This document shows, piece by piece, positions 39,440-50,770 of a DNA stretch of 64,000 bases. Both the position numbers and the translations under genes were made by a program. The first letter of the stretch is position 1. Every line of letters starts with the position of its first letter. Origin of the DNA: Marsupella aquatica (taxonomy: Eukaryota; Marchantiophyta); contig OZ316891.1 in the NCBI GenBank assembly GCA_973895155.1, positions 19,840,001 through 19,904,000 on the forward strand. The letters are read 5' to 3'. The notes under the pieces are model-generated. The model worked only from the letters and a program-made list of their open reading frames with translations, was not told the origin of the DNA and searched no databases.

Positions 39440-42400
39440 CGAAACTCAGTCCGCATTAGGAGGATCCATAGATGGCCAAAACCCATGAGGGCCATGCATC
39501 CCCATCTCCTCACAACTCTCTCTCCAATTGTTGTCTTTCTCTCCATATAGATGGCGAATCAATGACCTCCCAACATTCCCCTCAATGTGCATAGGGTCAA
39601 ACAAATGGTTAATTGGCATCTCAGCCCAATATGGCAGCTTTGACATTAATGCAGACAAATGAGTTATGCCACACCGGGCCAACTATAATGGATCATCCGG
39701 GTCTATCACTCTATCCCATACATCTTTCCAATAGCGTGGATCCCTTGGCACTGGTTGAGGGCGTGTATCTGGTTGGCCATCATCTGTGTCATGTAAGAAT
39801 GGGTCACACCTCTATTCATGCTCTGGGGGGAGATACTTTGTGTGACCAATGTAAACTATCTTCCATAGGGTGGTAGATTTTTGGCGCGCCACTCCCTCCA
39901 AATTGGGCCCTCAAGTTGGGCAAGCTCGGTATCCCGAGACCTGCAACCCAAAGATATATCCAAACCCTACAATGTTCACACCCACTACATACATTAAACA
40001 TTGGCCAGGGGACCAATATATGACAAACCAAGGCATAATCAATATGGGGTGAGGTATATTATCTAGCAATAACAAGCCATGCATAATTAATATGGGGTGA
40101 GGTATATTTCCACATACCCGGAAGATCATGTACATGGTCCACATACAGATGGCTTTCAATTTAAATTCACGAGGTAAACCACCTGCAAGCACTCGACCAT
40201 CATAGCAATCCACTCCTCTCTATAGTTGTTGAAGCTCCTCCAACAATGGTTGCAAGTAAACATCAATCTTCTTTACTTGCTTGGGGCCTGGGATAATCAT
40301 TGAGAGTAGCAAATGACCCTTCTTCATGGCCATCCATGGAGGGATGTTGTAATTTGTAAGGACTACTGGCCAAACTGATCGAGTATGGTTGGGCCTTCCC
40401 TGCCAATGCAAAGGGGCTGATCCCATCTGATGCCAAACCTAGACATACATGACGTGGATCTGTCTTGAAGTCACCCCATCGGCCCTCCACAAACCTATTT
40501 GTAGGTGAGTCCACCATCATACGCATGGTGGGCGGATCTGAAGTCATATCTGACTGGTTCTTGGAATGCCACACCATATACTCAATCAACTCCGCACATC
40601 GGTACTGGTGCCATAATCTGGGGATAAGAGGAAAATACCTCATGACCTTCTGTGCTACTTTTCCAGTGAGCATTCCTCTTGATACCTCGATTGGTCACAT
40701 GTAGGACATGTAGTGGCATCTTGTGTTCCCCCCTAAAGAGAACACAATCATTCACACAAGCATGTATGACTTCGGATTTGAGACCTATGGATTTCAACAC
40801 CTGTTTTGTTGCTTTCCAGGAACTAGGCAAGCAGTTCCCTTCTGGAAAAATCCGACTATGCAAAGTCCTGAAAAGATCATCAAGAAGGAGATTGCTTGCT
40901 CCATGTCTTTGTTGCAAGTTCAACAATAACATTATTCCTGATAGTCAAGATAGTTGTGACCCCTCAAAAATCCGTGTTTGTGCATGGTCACGAGCTTCCT
41001 CCCATTGTCTAGAGTGGGAACCTCGTGAAGGATTGTCACGATGAGCATGTGTTGTGGTGTCAAATTCATCACCCACACCATGCTCACCATCCTCTACATC
41101 ATAGAACTGGTGCATAAGATCATCCATGGCCCTCTCATTCTCAAGTCTGTCATCGGTGGCATTAGATACATGCTCAAGAGGGATATCTTCATTTGCTAAA
41201 GCTTGAGCCCTATGCCAGTCTTCCATGGCCTCACCAAGGTGTTGCCGCATTGCTCGTGATAATGCCCCAATATCTGGTTGAACATACGCATTCTAGTAGT
41301 TCACAAACGTACATAAATATATATTAGAAGAGGCCAAAATGAGACAAGTGTTTTAGGGTTAAGGGTTTAGGATTTATTTATACAAAGAACCAAATAAGTT
41401 TTGGAAACCATTGTCACGTATTCTATGTTCAACAAAAGAGGTGGTATACATGTCTGCCCTACACGGGGTGAGAAAGCAATGCTTTCTTGGGAGCATCCCA
41501 CTCATAGTCGCAAAAAAACTCCTCACCAACCCTAATGGTTGTAATGGCTATAGTCATGACATGGTCATCCATGTGTTTTACATAATAAGGCTCTCTAGGT
41601 AGACCAAATATTTGAATCCACTTTACATTAGGCCTAAGCCCTCTCCTCTCCCACGAGTACTATTGATGTACCCATCTATGTTGTCGGAGCAAACAAGGTT
41701 GCCATCAATCATTCGAGAATGCCAAGGCCTCTGTATGACCTCATTTGGATCAGAATCCATTTGCAATGCATAGACCCCCCAAGATGGGTGTTGGCGCAAT
41801 AGAATGTTCCAATTTTTTGAAGTATATACGGGACCAATATATGGAAATAGGTGCTCCCCATCATAACCTTGGGGCCATGGCTTTGCAGGGACCACAATGT
41901 CCTCCAAGAAATATGCTAAATCCTATGTCAGGACCAAGGGAGGATGCCTTCACTATCCATTGGTGACCCCATATGTGGATAGGAGTGTCAGTGGTTAGGC
42001 CAGGGGGTATTTTGAATCTCTAAGATGAGATCCTTCAAGACTATCAATGCCTTCCCAATGACATATGAAAGCCCCAACCTCCCTTCCACTTCCACATAGT
42101 CCTCTCCTGGCGGTACTCTATGAGTATGGTGCAAAACTTGGTCCTTGGTCTCATGCACGCCCAAGGGTTCATAACGACGCCGTTGTCTTTGGGAACGTGC
42201 TTGGGTGCGACCAACCCTGGATGGAATTGGTATTGTCTCCGGATCAAGGCTACATTGAGGGGGATCTGATGGTGCTGCTAACAACTCTCTTGCACCAGCC
42301 AAAAGTGTGTTTACCCATACATCATTAGAGACCAATGGAGGAGGGGTCCTATGAGGCACCTATTCAATCACAAAAAATACCAACAATTAATAAATGTATG

Positions 42401-42721
42401 GGTGCAATGTTACAACTTGTGCATATCAATCTCAAGCGCAATAAATGGTGCATACCTCGCGAGCAGAATATCCAGGTAAATCACCCTCATGTTGGCCATA
42501 GTTCTCAATGTGCTCAATGGCTTTGATAATTCCCAAGCTTGACGAACCACCATGCCTTTACATCTAACACACCAGCATGGAATAGGTCCTATAGGAGGAG
42601 GACATTGAGTCAGAGGAGGGGGAGGAGGAACGTCCCCCTCAAAAGATGATGAGGTTGAGTCGGAGTCTGACTCTAAACTCCTAGAACTGGATATCTGCCC
42701 ATCATCCATACACAATGTCAC
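39440..42721 (-). pseudogene. CACTA/En-Spm transposase (TNP2-type), fragmented
   Basis: Minus-strand frames give the TNP2 blocks in order: PIPCWCVRCKGMVVRQ-like N-terminal part (42.4-42.7 kb); charged region with HQFYDVEDGEHGV (41.0-41.2 kb); QKVMRYFPLIPRLWHQYRCA and DPRHVCLGLASDGISPF (40.4-40.67 kb); VWPVVLTNYNIPPWMAMKKG and IIPGPKQVKKIDVYLQPLLE (40.22-40.38 kb); YDGRVLAGGLPREFKLKAIC (about 40.2 kb); CGITHLSALMSKLPYWAEMP then FDPMHIEGNVGRSLIRHLYG (39.5-39.68 kb). The transposase cuts element ends for cut-and-paste movement. Frameshifts and stops divide it, and a 51-bp duplication lies at 40029-40105. No CACTA ends are visible nearby. Confidence 0.85.
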
Positions 42722-42889
42722 TCTATTTTAGATTCTGCACCATTGTGACAATTATTTACATATATATATATATATATGTCTTAAGGAAAAACAAAAATAA
42801 TAATTTTAAATCAATAATACCTTAATGAGACCCGCGCTCTGCAGTGCCAACTAGGATCTTGGCCTTAGACTACATGCTAAGACAAGTCT

Positions 42890-43285
42890 AAAATTACTGC
42901 ACAAGAACATTTCAACTGTGAGCCGCCGGTCTCCTTCGGGTAGGAAACTCTCTCGTCTCCTTAATGCCAAAGCTTGGCTTGATGTTCAGTGTAGGGATTG
43001 GCTGAGGCGGGGCTATGGCCGGCTCTCTGGCCTTTGAGGGCGCATGAGATGCCGCTCCTATGGGCTTTGTTGTATTTCCACTCTGTTGGTCTGGGAGTGG
43101 CCTCCTTGGACAGCTTGGCTGGCCCCGGGGTGTGTCCCCTGTGTGGGTCGATGTGATGTGTAATATCTCGTGATATGTAATGGTTGTTGTTTGCTTGTTG
43201 TTGCTGCTGCTTTCTCTAGCTGATTGCTTGCCCTTGTCGCGGGGCTTTCGCGGCCCAATTTATAAAGAAAAAAAATTCCCAGGAA
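42890..43285 (+). mobile_element. 3' end of an L1-type LINE
   Basis: G/C-rich sequence ends with a hairpin-like CGCGGGGCTTTCGCGG, then AATTTATAAAG and an A-rich tail AAAAAAAATT. The layout matches the 3' end of the minus-strand LINE at 50.77 kb, which ends CCCCGTGGGGCTTTTCACGG then GAATTGATTTATTTATGG. The coding part is missing, typical of 5' truncation at insertion. Confidence 0.6.
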
Positions 43286-43429
43286 GAACATTTCAACTTA
43301 ATTAGTGTGGAACAATATCAATAATTCACCTCTATATGACCATAATTATAGTTGGCTAGGGAGTCGACCTATGTTGGGCACCTATATACAGTTCACCTCC
43401 ACAACCTTTTAGAGTGGTCTAACTATAAG

Positions 43430-43540
43430 TCGCGGAACTTGACTACCTTAACACTTAGCTCCGGCGTCGCTGACTCCAACGCCGAGCTCCCTTATGGTCC
43501 AGGCCCGGATAGGCCATCCGGGGAGGACTTAGCATGGGGA
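43430..43540 (+). repeat. About 105-bp dispersed repeat, copy 2
   Basis: CTTAACACTTAGCTCCG, CCCGGATAGGCCATCCG and GAGGACTTAGCA in the same order as at 5328-5435. This copy keeps more CG pairs, so it is the less decayed one. Confidence 0.7.
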
Positions 43541-45270
43541 GACTTGTGGGCAATGAGACGTGGCGCTAGCGAGGCAAGGGGCCAAGCTGGGGACACACAC
43601 TAAGGACTTGGACTAGCCTATGGCTGGTTGGATCAAGGGGAAATGGGCCGGGCTCAAGGATGGCAGTCTGGACCGTCGGATGGGCTTTGAGTTTTGAGGG
43701 CTTGGGAGTGAGCTCCTCTTGGGCCCAAGGCCAATGGAGTTGACGCCATTGGCAACGGATGCTTGGGGCGCAAGTTGTGGCCCGATCCGGGTTGCGCCAA
43801 TTGGGGGCACCGAGCAGCAATCAGACCTGAGGGCCTAGGCATGAGCACTGGGTTGGCCCGGTCACAACGGGCTAAGGCACTCCGCTTGCGGACGTCTATC
43901 AAGAAAGTTATGGGCGTTGCTAGTTGATGGCGCGCCCATTATGCGCAATGGGATTCGGGTTGGGGGCCAAATGTTTAGGAACCAAAGCTGGTCCGGGGGT
44001 GGCAGGTCCCCTAAAGCATATATGAGGGGAGTGGTGTCTCCCTGGGGGCTAAGGGCGAGCCGAAGTCGTGAGCCGTGGCGGTCGGGACACTAAGGGAAAC
44101 CGCCAAACAGAAATGGCGATATCTTCCCAATGGGAAGTCCGTTGGAGGAGTTCTTGAGTTCGTTGGAAAGCTCTTGAAGAGGGCTACGCTCTCCTGAGCT
44201 CAGATGGGTCCGGGGGTGCCATGGGTTCTCGTGGTTTGCGGGTGTTAGCTCGCCCGCTTGCCAAATCCTGCCGAATAGCAGCCAAGCCGCGTTCAGCCTC
44301 CCAAGGGAGCTTGCGTTGGGGAGGCAAGGCCAAGTAGGTATGGAGGCTGATTCCCAAGGGCGCTCGGTCCCTAGACCATCAGTGGGGCGAACCGGGAGTG
44401 GTTGTTAGAGTCGGGGCCATTCTGGTCCCGGCGTGTTGGGACAAGCTTTAGGACAAGCTACGCTAATTGGGCCATGAACATATCCTGAGGTCAGGGCGGT
44501 CAGTTGGTGATGGATAGGTACAAGGGGGAACCCGGGCCGCGCCCAAGGAAGGAGCTATCTTGGACGGACAGTGGGCGTGGGTTCTAGTTCCGGCTTATGG
44601 CATCGGGAGGACCTATCGCTGACCTATTTACCAACGTCTGTTGAGCTTGAGTTAGGATGTTAGACTTGGCGAGTTCTAGATCCGGAAGGGTTACTTATCG
44701 AGGTGCTTGGTTGTTTGTGCAGACAGTGAGGACCGTTGAGTAATGGTCGTGTAGGTGAGCAAGTGCGGCTTCGTATGGGAGTGGCCGCTGGTGGTGCTAG
44801 AGGCATTTGGATGCTTGCTCGGGGTATTCCATGGAGGCGTTCGGGCACCAAGGGCACTTAGGCGCAAGTGCTGGGATTGGTGAGGGCGCTGGGTGGCTAG
44901 GTCCACCACTCTATACCTTTTAGACATGCGGAGTCTTGCTGCGCATGATGCATTACAAAAATGGACCCCCAAAAAATCTCAGCAACCTAACCCTCCGCAA
45001 AAAACTGAGTGACTTAACCCTCTGCAAAAAAGAATTGCAAATTTGGCATGTCACTATATGCATAAGGTTAGCTAGGTGAATCCATATTTTTCCCCCAAAA
45101 TGTCACAATGTAAATTCCAAACAACTCTCAAATATAACTCGCGACATCTATACATACCAACCACCTCCAAACCACACAATGAGATGGGATATCGCGGCTC
45201 CAATGGTCCACCCTATCCCTAAAACCCTACTTAAACACATAGAACCAACGTAGGGTCATCCAACATATAA
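43541..45270. other. GC-rich, gene-free stretch
   Basis: Short open frames on the minus strand lack motifs and reflect GC-rich composition. The segment starts with the 105-bp repeat and may be an LTR or internal part of one element. From about 44950 it turns AT-rich with no feature. Confidence 0.35.
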
Positions 45271-45433
45271 CCAAATTAATTGCCATAGTCACTATATCGG
45301 AAAAGACTTTGGACATGAGTAATACAAGGAATTAACAAGAGTGGTTCGATGTTATAAGAATCGAAAACCGATAGTTTAAACATCACTCTTTCCAATGCTG
45401 TAAGAATCGGATCCATAGTCAGACAGGTTTTAG

Positions 45434-46075
45434 GTGGCCACTCCTTCTTTATTGGGCTTTGCATCGAAAGAGCATCAGGAGATGTTTTCTCTGGCAAAAG
45501 CCGGGGAGGTGCGTGGTCGTGAACTGGAATTGAAGGTCGGGAGGAGCTTATGGCTATGGAGGGGAACAATGGAGGGGCAGGAGGTGGAGCCGGGGGAGCC
45601 AAAGCAGCCGGAGGAGCCAAAGGACCTGCAGGAGACGGAGTTGGGCCATCTCAAAACTTTGGGGACCTCATGACAGACATTTTTCAAATGCGAATAGGGC
45701 TCTCAATAGAATTTGCGCAGCAGGTTGCTGCATTGACACAGGGATTGATTGACTCTTCAAAGGGCACAATTATTTCAGAAGCTGAGAAAGCATTTGAGGA
45801 AAGGCAATAGAGGGAGAAAGAAAAGAAGAGGAAGCAAAGGGATGAGAAGCGGAGCATCCCTACGGAGGCCCTCTCTCCAAGATAGAGAGAAAGCCCTGCG
45901 TAAAGAAGCATGTGCTGCAGAGAGGAAGAGAGCAAAGGAGCAGAAGCAGCAAGCAGAGGAGCGAAGCAAGCGGCCAAAGCTTTTTTGAATAGTGGAGGAG
46001 CTCCCAGGGCCAGGAGCTATATTCTCTTCAGGAGTTAGCTTGGGCAGGTACTTAGATCCCATTTTGGGGTGTTAG
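45434..46075 (+). pseudogene. Decayed element gene, Gly/Ala-rich start and charged helix
   Basis: The frame at 45550-45810 reads EGNNGGAGGGAGGAKAAGG, then GLSIEFAQQVAALTQGLIDS and EAEKAFEERQ. Another frame (45749-45988) follows with highly basic content that is likely only the shifted reading of a Lys/Glu-rich helix. The layout resembles accessory proteins next to plant transposases. No family is assigned. Confidence 0.35.
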
Positions 46076-46195
46076 ACTATTGGGGGAAGCCAAAGGAATA
46101 GGAGAAATTCAGAGTTTGTAAGCAGGTGAAGGAGAGATTTTCCAATGGATCATTCCTTGATGACAGGTTCTTGAATAAAAAAATCAGCCTCTCAC

Positions 46196-46519
46196 TTGCA
46201 GACAGGAAGGAACCATGTCAAGGAGAAAATCAGGAAATACCTTGGTGAATGCAAGGAAAACAAGGAGGGGATCAAGCAGAGGGGGTGCCCAGTTGATCTA
46301 CCACCAGACGTATGGGCAGCTTGGATTGAGACCGAGCTACAAGTTCAAGCTTGGCAGGCAAGACGGTACTGGCAGGCCGAATTAGAAGAGCTTGCCACCA
46401 AGGCCCAAGCAAGGGAGACTGTTGACACCCGCCATGCTCATAGCAACCTGCAGCATTGGGAATTCAGATCAGTTCAGCTTGGAGACCCTCCCTCACAAAT
46501 CCTGAAAGCATTGCTTTGA
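46196..46519 (+). pseudogene. Possible Ptta/En-Spm-type plant transposase fragment
   Basis: Reads CPVDLPPDVWAAWIETELQV, then WQAELEELATKAQARETVD and TRHAHSNLQHWEF. Plant transposase accessory proteins of the Ptta/En-Spm group have a similar order of W-x(n)-W, charged helix and a H-x-x-(G/S) step. The match is weak. It follows the 45.4-46.1 kb remnant on the same strand and may be its next exon. Confidence 0.3.
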
Positions 46520-46894
46520 GTGGACAATAGGCCAGTAATCACTCATCGGATGGGGTAGGGTGGGTCGCAACGTCTCAAGGTAGAGTTTACAGTAAGTACT
46601 ATCCCTCCTCTCTCCAAGCTCCTCACCTCAATTTGCCTGATCACCTGAGGCTTGTGTATGCCTGAAGAGCCCCGACCCAAAGCTAGCCGGCAAAGGAGGT
46701 GCTAGTCGGGCCCCTAGCGCACACCAGTCGAGAGCCATAGGGGTGGTTCTAGTGGCCGACGCCAGTTAGGGGCTGGTGGTAGAGCTAACACTTAGGGCCT
46801 ACAACATGTTGCACGACATGCTGTTGGTGGGTCTCGCCGATATATTAGAGCCCCACGGGGAAGGGTGTTCTAGAGGCTCTCAACAATTAGGTGT

Positions 46895-47460
46895 AGTTGG
46901 GGGTGGCTCTGGCCACTCTGGCCGCATTGGGGGTGGGCAGGTTGGAGGGAGTGCAGCCGATGATGGAGAATCTTGGCACTATGGCCGCACTGGGGGTGGC
47001 CAGCCTAGAGGGAGCGCAGGCGGTGGTGGTGGAGTCTCTCACCACGCAGGCAGCACTGGGAGTGGTCGACATGCCCTTGGCCAATCTGGAGGGAGTGCAG
47101 GCAGTGGTGGTGGAGTCTCTCACCACAGAGTTGGCACTGGGGGTGGTCGGCATGCCCCTGGCCAGTTTGGAGGGAGTGCAGGCAATGGTGGTGGTGTCTC
47201 TGAGCATGTGGGCAGCACTGGGGGTGGTCGACATGCATGCCCCTGGCCAGTCTGGAGGGAGTGCAAGCAGTGGTGGTGGTGTCTCTCAGCATGCGGGCAA
47301 CACTGGGGGTGGTGGACATGCCCCTGGCCAGTCTGGAGGGAGTGGAGGTGGTGGTGATGGGGTCTCTCACCACTCAGGCCTTGGAGCAGCTAGTCATGGT
47401 GCCCCTAGCCAGTCAGGAGGGAGTGGTGGTGGTGGTGGTGAGTCACGACATTCTACTGCC
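46895..47460 (+). repeat. 81-bp minisatellite encoding Gly/Ser/His-rich 27-residue units
   Basis: Units built on GGTGGTGGAGTCTCTCACCA, then TGGCCAGTCTGGAGGGAGTG repeat about six times; two adjacent full units are exactly 81 bp (47025 and 47106). Because 81 is a multiple of three, all frames stay open, giving long but repetitive frames on both strands. One frame (46776-47357) gives GGSAGSGGGVSHHAGSTG-type units. A run of ten G interrupts near 47470. Confidence 0.8.
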
Positions 47461-47499
47461 GATGGGATCAGTGGGGGGGGGGGGTCCTGCAGCTTCCTT

Positions 47500-48000
47500 T
47501 CATACTTGCCGAGGCAGCGGAGAGGGTGTGCCCACTCATGGCTCAGGGGCTTCCCATGGTGGTGGTGGTGGGGTTGGTCCACTTCCCTCGCCACTTCCTC
47601 AGGTTGCCTCTACACTTGGGACAGACGACCTGGACCAAGCCACCATGGACCAGACCACCTTTACCAAGGCTTCTCCACCCGCACCTCCTCGGACTTGTTC
47701 CAAAAAGAGGAAGGGACGACATGCTCCATTTTGAGTTGGTCGCAAGTCAGATAGTTGACCAGCATATGCAGAGTAGAGGCATAGTGTCTTCGAGCACAAA
47801 GATTAGACCATATGGGGCAGAATGCTATTTCTTATTTGATCCAAGTGGATCACACTTGTACATATTGGGGTCTATATGTATATATTCATTTTGGGGGCTT
47901 GAGAACCCTTTCCGGCCATGCATGGGTTCTAATTAGTTCTATGTGGCATGGTTTTTTCAATAAGCTCCCCAATGCCTCTAAAACACCCCTAAACCTAAAC
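47500..48000. other. Gene-free stretch after the minisatellite
   Basis: Open frames here continue from the repeat and lose all pattern by 47760. No motif is seen. Confidence 0.3.
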
Positions 48001-48024
48001 CGAGCCCTAACCCTAACCCCCTAA
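47975..48024 (+). repeat. Short telomere-like tract
   Basis: ACCCCTAAACCTAAACC then CCCTAACCCTAACCCC, degenerate CCCTAAA-type units. Too short and irregular to be a telomere end; an interstitial remnant. Confidence 0.55.
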
Positions 48025-48065
48025 ATATGCTAATTAGCATGGCATCCACAAATCCCAAAGCAGTA

Positions 48066-48480
48066 TTTCCGATGCCATTCCGATACTATAATCATCCCAC
48101 TCCATCCGAACAAAACCACGCCCTTCCGATGACTCTTATATCGGACTTTCCCATTCCAATACATTTGGATCTTCTGAATCTTAAAGCATCGGAATTTGCC
48201 ATACTGATAATATTGGAAACTCCGATATTTAACCAAACGGAAGATTGTCGGACACAAATTAAACAAGAACAGGCAACAAGGTGGTTGTCCGATATTGTTG
48301 GCATCGGACATCAAAGTATCCAATATTGTAATTTATGGATATTCCGATTTAGAAAATATTGGTTGTTCCGATATGTGTCCGATGGTCAATATCTGATGTT
48401 CAAACAATGGCATGTACCAATGTTGTGGTAATTGGAAGCCCCAAAAACCTTGTCGCAAGTTGCCAAAGGGTTCCGATACT
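48066..48480. repeat. Cluster of TCCGAT/ATCGGA words on both strands
   Basis: About 12 copies of TCCGAT or its complement occur within about 410 bp, several as CCGATATT or CATCGGA. They have no fixed period. The cluster lies to the left of the transposase-like gene and may be part of an element's subterminal region. Confidence 0.6.
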
Positions 48481-48831
48481 ATCATTGCCAGAAAAGGGTG
48501 ATAAAATGTACTAGTGATGAGTTCACTATTTCACTAATTAAACTAAACTAAACTTAGTGGACATCCACAAGTCGGATCATTAATACTAATATTCAAAAGT
48601 AGTCTTTCTCTGGCCAAACAAGGGCCGTTGTTGTGTTTTGCCTCAGTCAACAGAGAAAGACTTATCAATCACCATCTGCATGAAAGGGAAAACATATGCA
48701 AGTAGACAGAATTATATGAAAGGCTTGCCAATGCATCAATCTACTATTGGCCTGATCAAACCCTCTTGGATTCAGTACTACATGTATTCAGCATACCAAA
48801 ATAACTACTAAAAGCATATAGTGTTTAGTAC

Positions 48832-49030
48832 CGAGAGTATTGAGTACTATAACTAAGGTATTGGTATTAAGTACTATTGGTATTGGGTACTATATGTATT
48901 GAGTATTATATGTATTGAGTACTAAAGGTATTGAGTACTGTAAGTATTGAGTACTAAAGGTATTGAGTACTATAAGTATTGAGGTATTTAGTACTAGCAC
49001 CAGAAGTATTATGTATTATCAAACAAGTAC
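48832..49030 (+). repeat. AGTACT-containing short tandem repeat
   Basis: Units of about 18 bp, TATTGAGTACTAAAGG and variants, repeat about ten times. AGTACT is a palindrome. It recurs at the other side of the transposase-like gene (AGTACTAAGCTTAGTACC at 55166-55183). Confidence 0.8.
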
Positions 49031-49559
49031 TAGGTACTAAGTATTGTTGGACATGTACTTCAGCCACTATATATTATGTGTTTGACAGATATAGGTACTA
49101 CAAACTGTCTTAGTATTATTGAATACATATAATAGATCAAACATCCAACACTAATATTAGGGTCTTCTGTGCTTACTTGCCATTGGAATTCATTGGCTAT
49201 ATGTACATTGCCATCAAATTGCACACCTGCACACAAAACAACAGATAGGCAAAGACACAAATCAATGGACATGCACAGGCAGCCTTCTCACAAAGTTATA
49301 AAATTGATCAAGGCACCAACATGAAGTAAAGGTGGCTAGGGTACAGAGCATGGAAAATGATTAGGTAAGCTCTTGCTTGTACCTGGAACTTCAGGAGTAT
49401 AGGTTCAATTAAATCACACTCGGATTTCCCCTACAATCAGAAGTGTTGCAATTAGAAACAAGCATAAACTGCAATAGCCAATGTAACTATGGTCTCCTGA
49501 TGAATGACTTGCTGGAACAAAGAAAAATCCCTAGTTATAAACTGAAACATTTTGGCATG

Positions 49560-50770
49560 TAAAGGAAATTACCTATTTGCTGAATCCAAAATTGCTTGAA
49601 AAGTGTTAGGGGCAAACTCGAACCCTGGTGATCCCCTCAGTACTTTTATCGGCACAAGTCCAAATTTTATGTGAACCACAGATGCCACATCAACATAGCT
49701 AATGCTAGATTTCTCGTTACGAACAAAGCAAGTCGGGTGCCTACCGTATTGCTGAAACCAAGTGCCTGCCAAAACTACATCCCCCTTACAAAATTCAGCA
49801 GCATAGTCATCTGTGAAATCAATTTTAACAATGTGAGCCTTCTTTGTACACAACAGAATGTAGAATTATGCTTTCCAAATGCTATTTTCTTCAGCCTTCA
49901 CAGCAAAATAGTCACCTACTTCAACCAGATCACCAATGTAGCCTTCATAGTCACAGGTCTGGCTGTCCAACCCACCGCCCATGTCTTCGATGATGGCTGC
50001 AATATCTCCAGGATTTTTGGGGTACACATAATCTACCTCCCATGGCAGAACATGCGCCTTATTTGCACAATGTTCCAGACTCTCTGGATGAAGTGCACAC
50101 TTGTTGCAAAAGCAAGCTAGTTCTCTACATTTTAGCATCATGGGATTCTCAGGACTGTATCCCAAAAAACAATGCTTTTGTCTCACACCTTTGATAGGCA
50201 AACATTCAAGGGTTGAGGTCCGCTTCACCTCTTGCACACCAACCTCCCAGAAAAAATGCCTGACACCCTGCTTCTTGTCATACTCCATTTTCTTTCCCAA
50301 GCAAAAATGTTCCCTTAGAAACTCCACCACGTCCTTTTCACCCTCCATCGGGTGCCCTCCTTCTTTCCGCAATTGCTCCTTTTGAAGAGCGTGCTTCACT
50401 CCACCTCCTAGTCCATCCTGTGCCAACAGGTATATAGCATCAAAGTTGTCATGTTGAAAGGAAATAAACATTAACATAAAACATAATAGTAAGAGAAGAC
50501 CAAAAAAGAGTGGGAACTTGAATTATATTTACATGCACATCTTTCCCGTGCCCTGAGGCATGGAAACACCACAATAGTGGCACCCCATACTCATGGTAAT
50601 ATTTTGACATGTACAAAAAAGGACGGCAAGCTTTAAATTGTGTTGCTGACACTCGTCTGACCACATAATGTGATTGTTGACAAAGAATCCTTTCTCCCTC
50701 ATCCACATCCAATGAAAATCCAGGTTGTGCTGCACAAAGAAGGTATCATGGCTATTCCCTTGGAATGGTA
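49560..50770 (-). pseudogene. HGK-motif transposase-like gene, C-terminal half
   Basis: Minus-strand exons: about 50770-50533 with HDTFFVQHNLDFHWMWMREK, KACRPFLYMSKYYHEYG and WCFHASGHGKDVH; a 115-bp intron (50418-50532; GTAAAT...CACAG); then from 50417 DGLGGGVKHALQKEQLRKEG and VVEFLREHFCLGKKMEY. Joining gives SGHGKxxxDGxGGxVK, the signature of a widespread eukaryotic transposon-encoded protein. The frame continues past a stop (49866) with CTKKAHIVKIDFTDDYAAEF and may splice at 49574 (GTAATT). A frame break lies near 50600. The N-terminal half lies beyond the inserted LINE. Confidence 0.6.

Noticed and set aside
46776-47754. Real glycine-rich protein genes on several frames
   Set aside because: The 81-bp unit keeps all frames open, so length is not evidence. 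Recorded as a repeat.
47975-48024. Telomere end
   Set aside because: Only a few degenerate units, with coding and repeat sequence on both sides.
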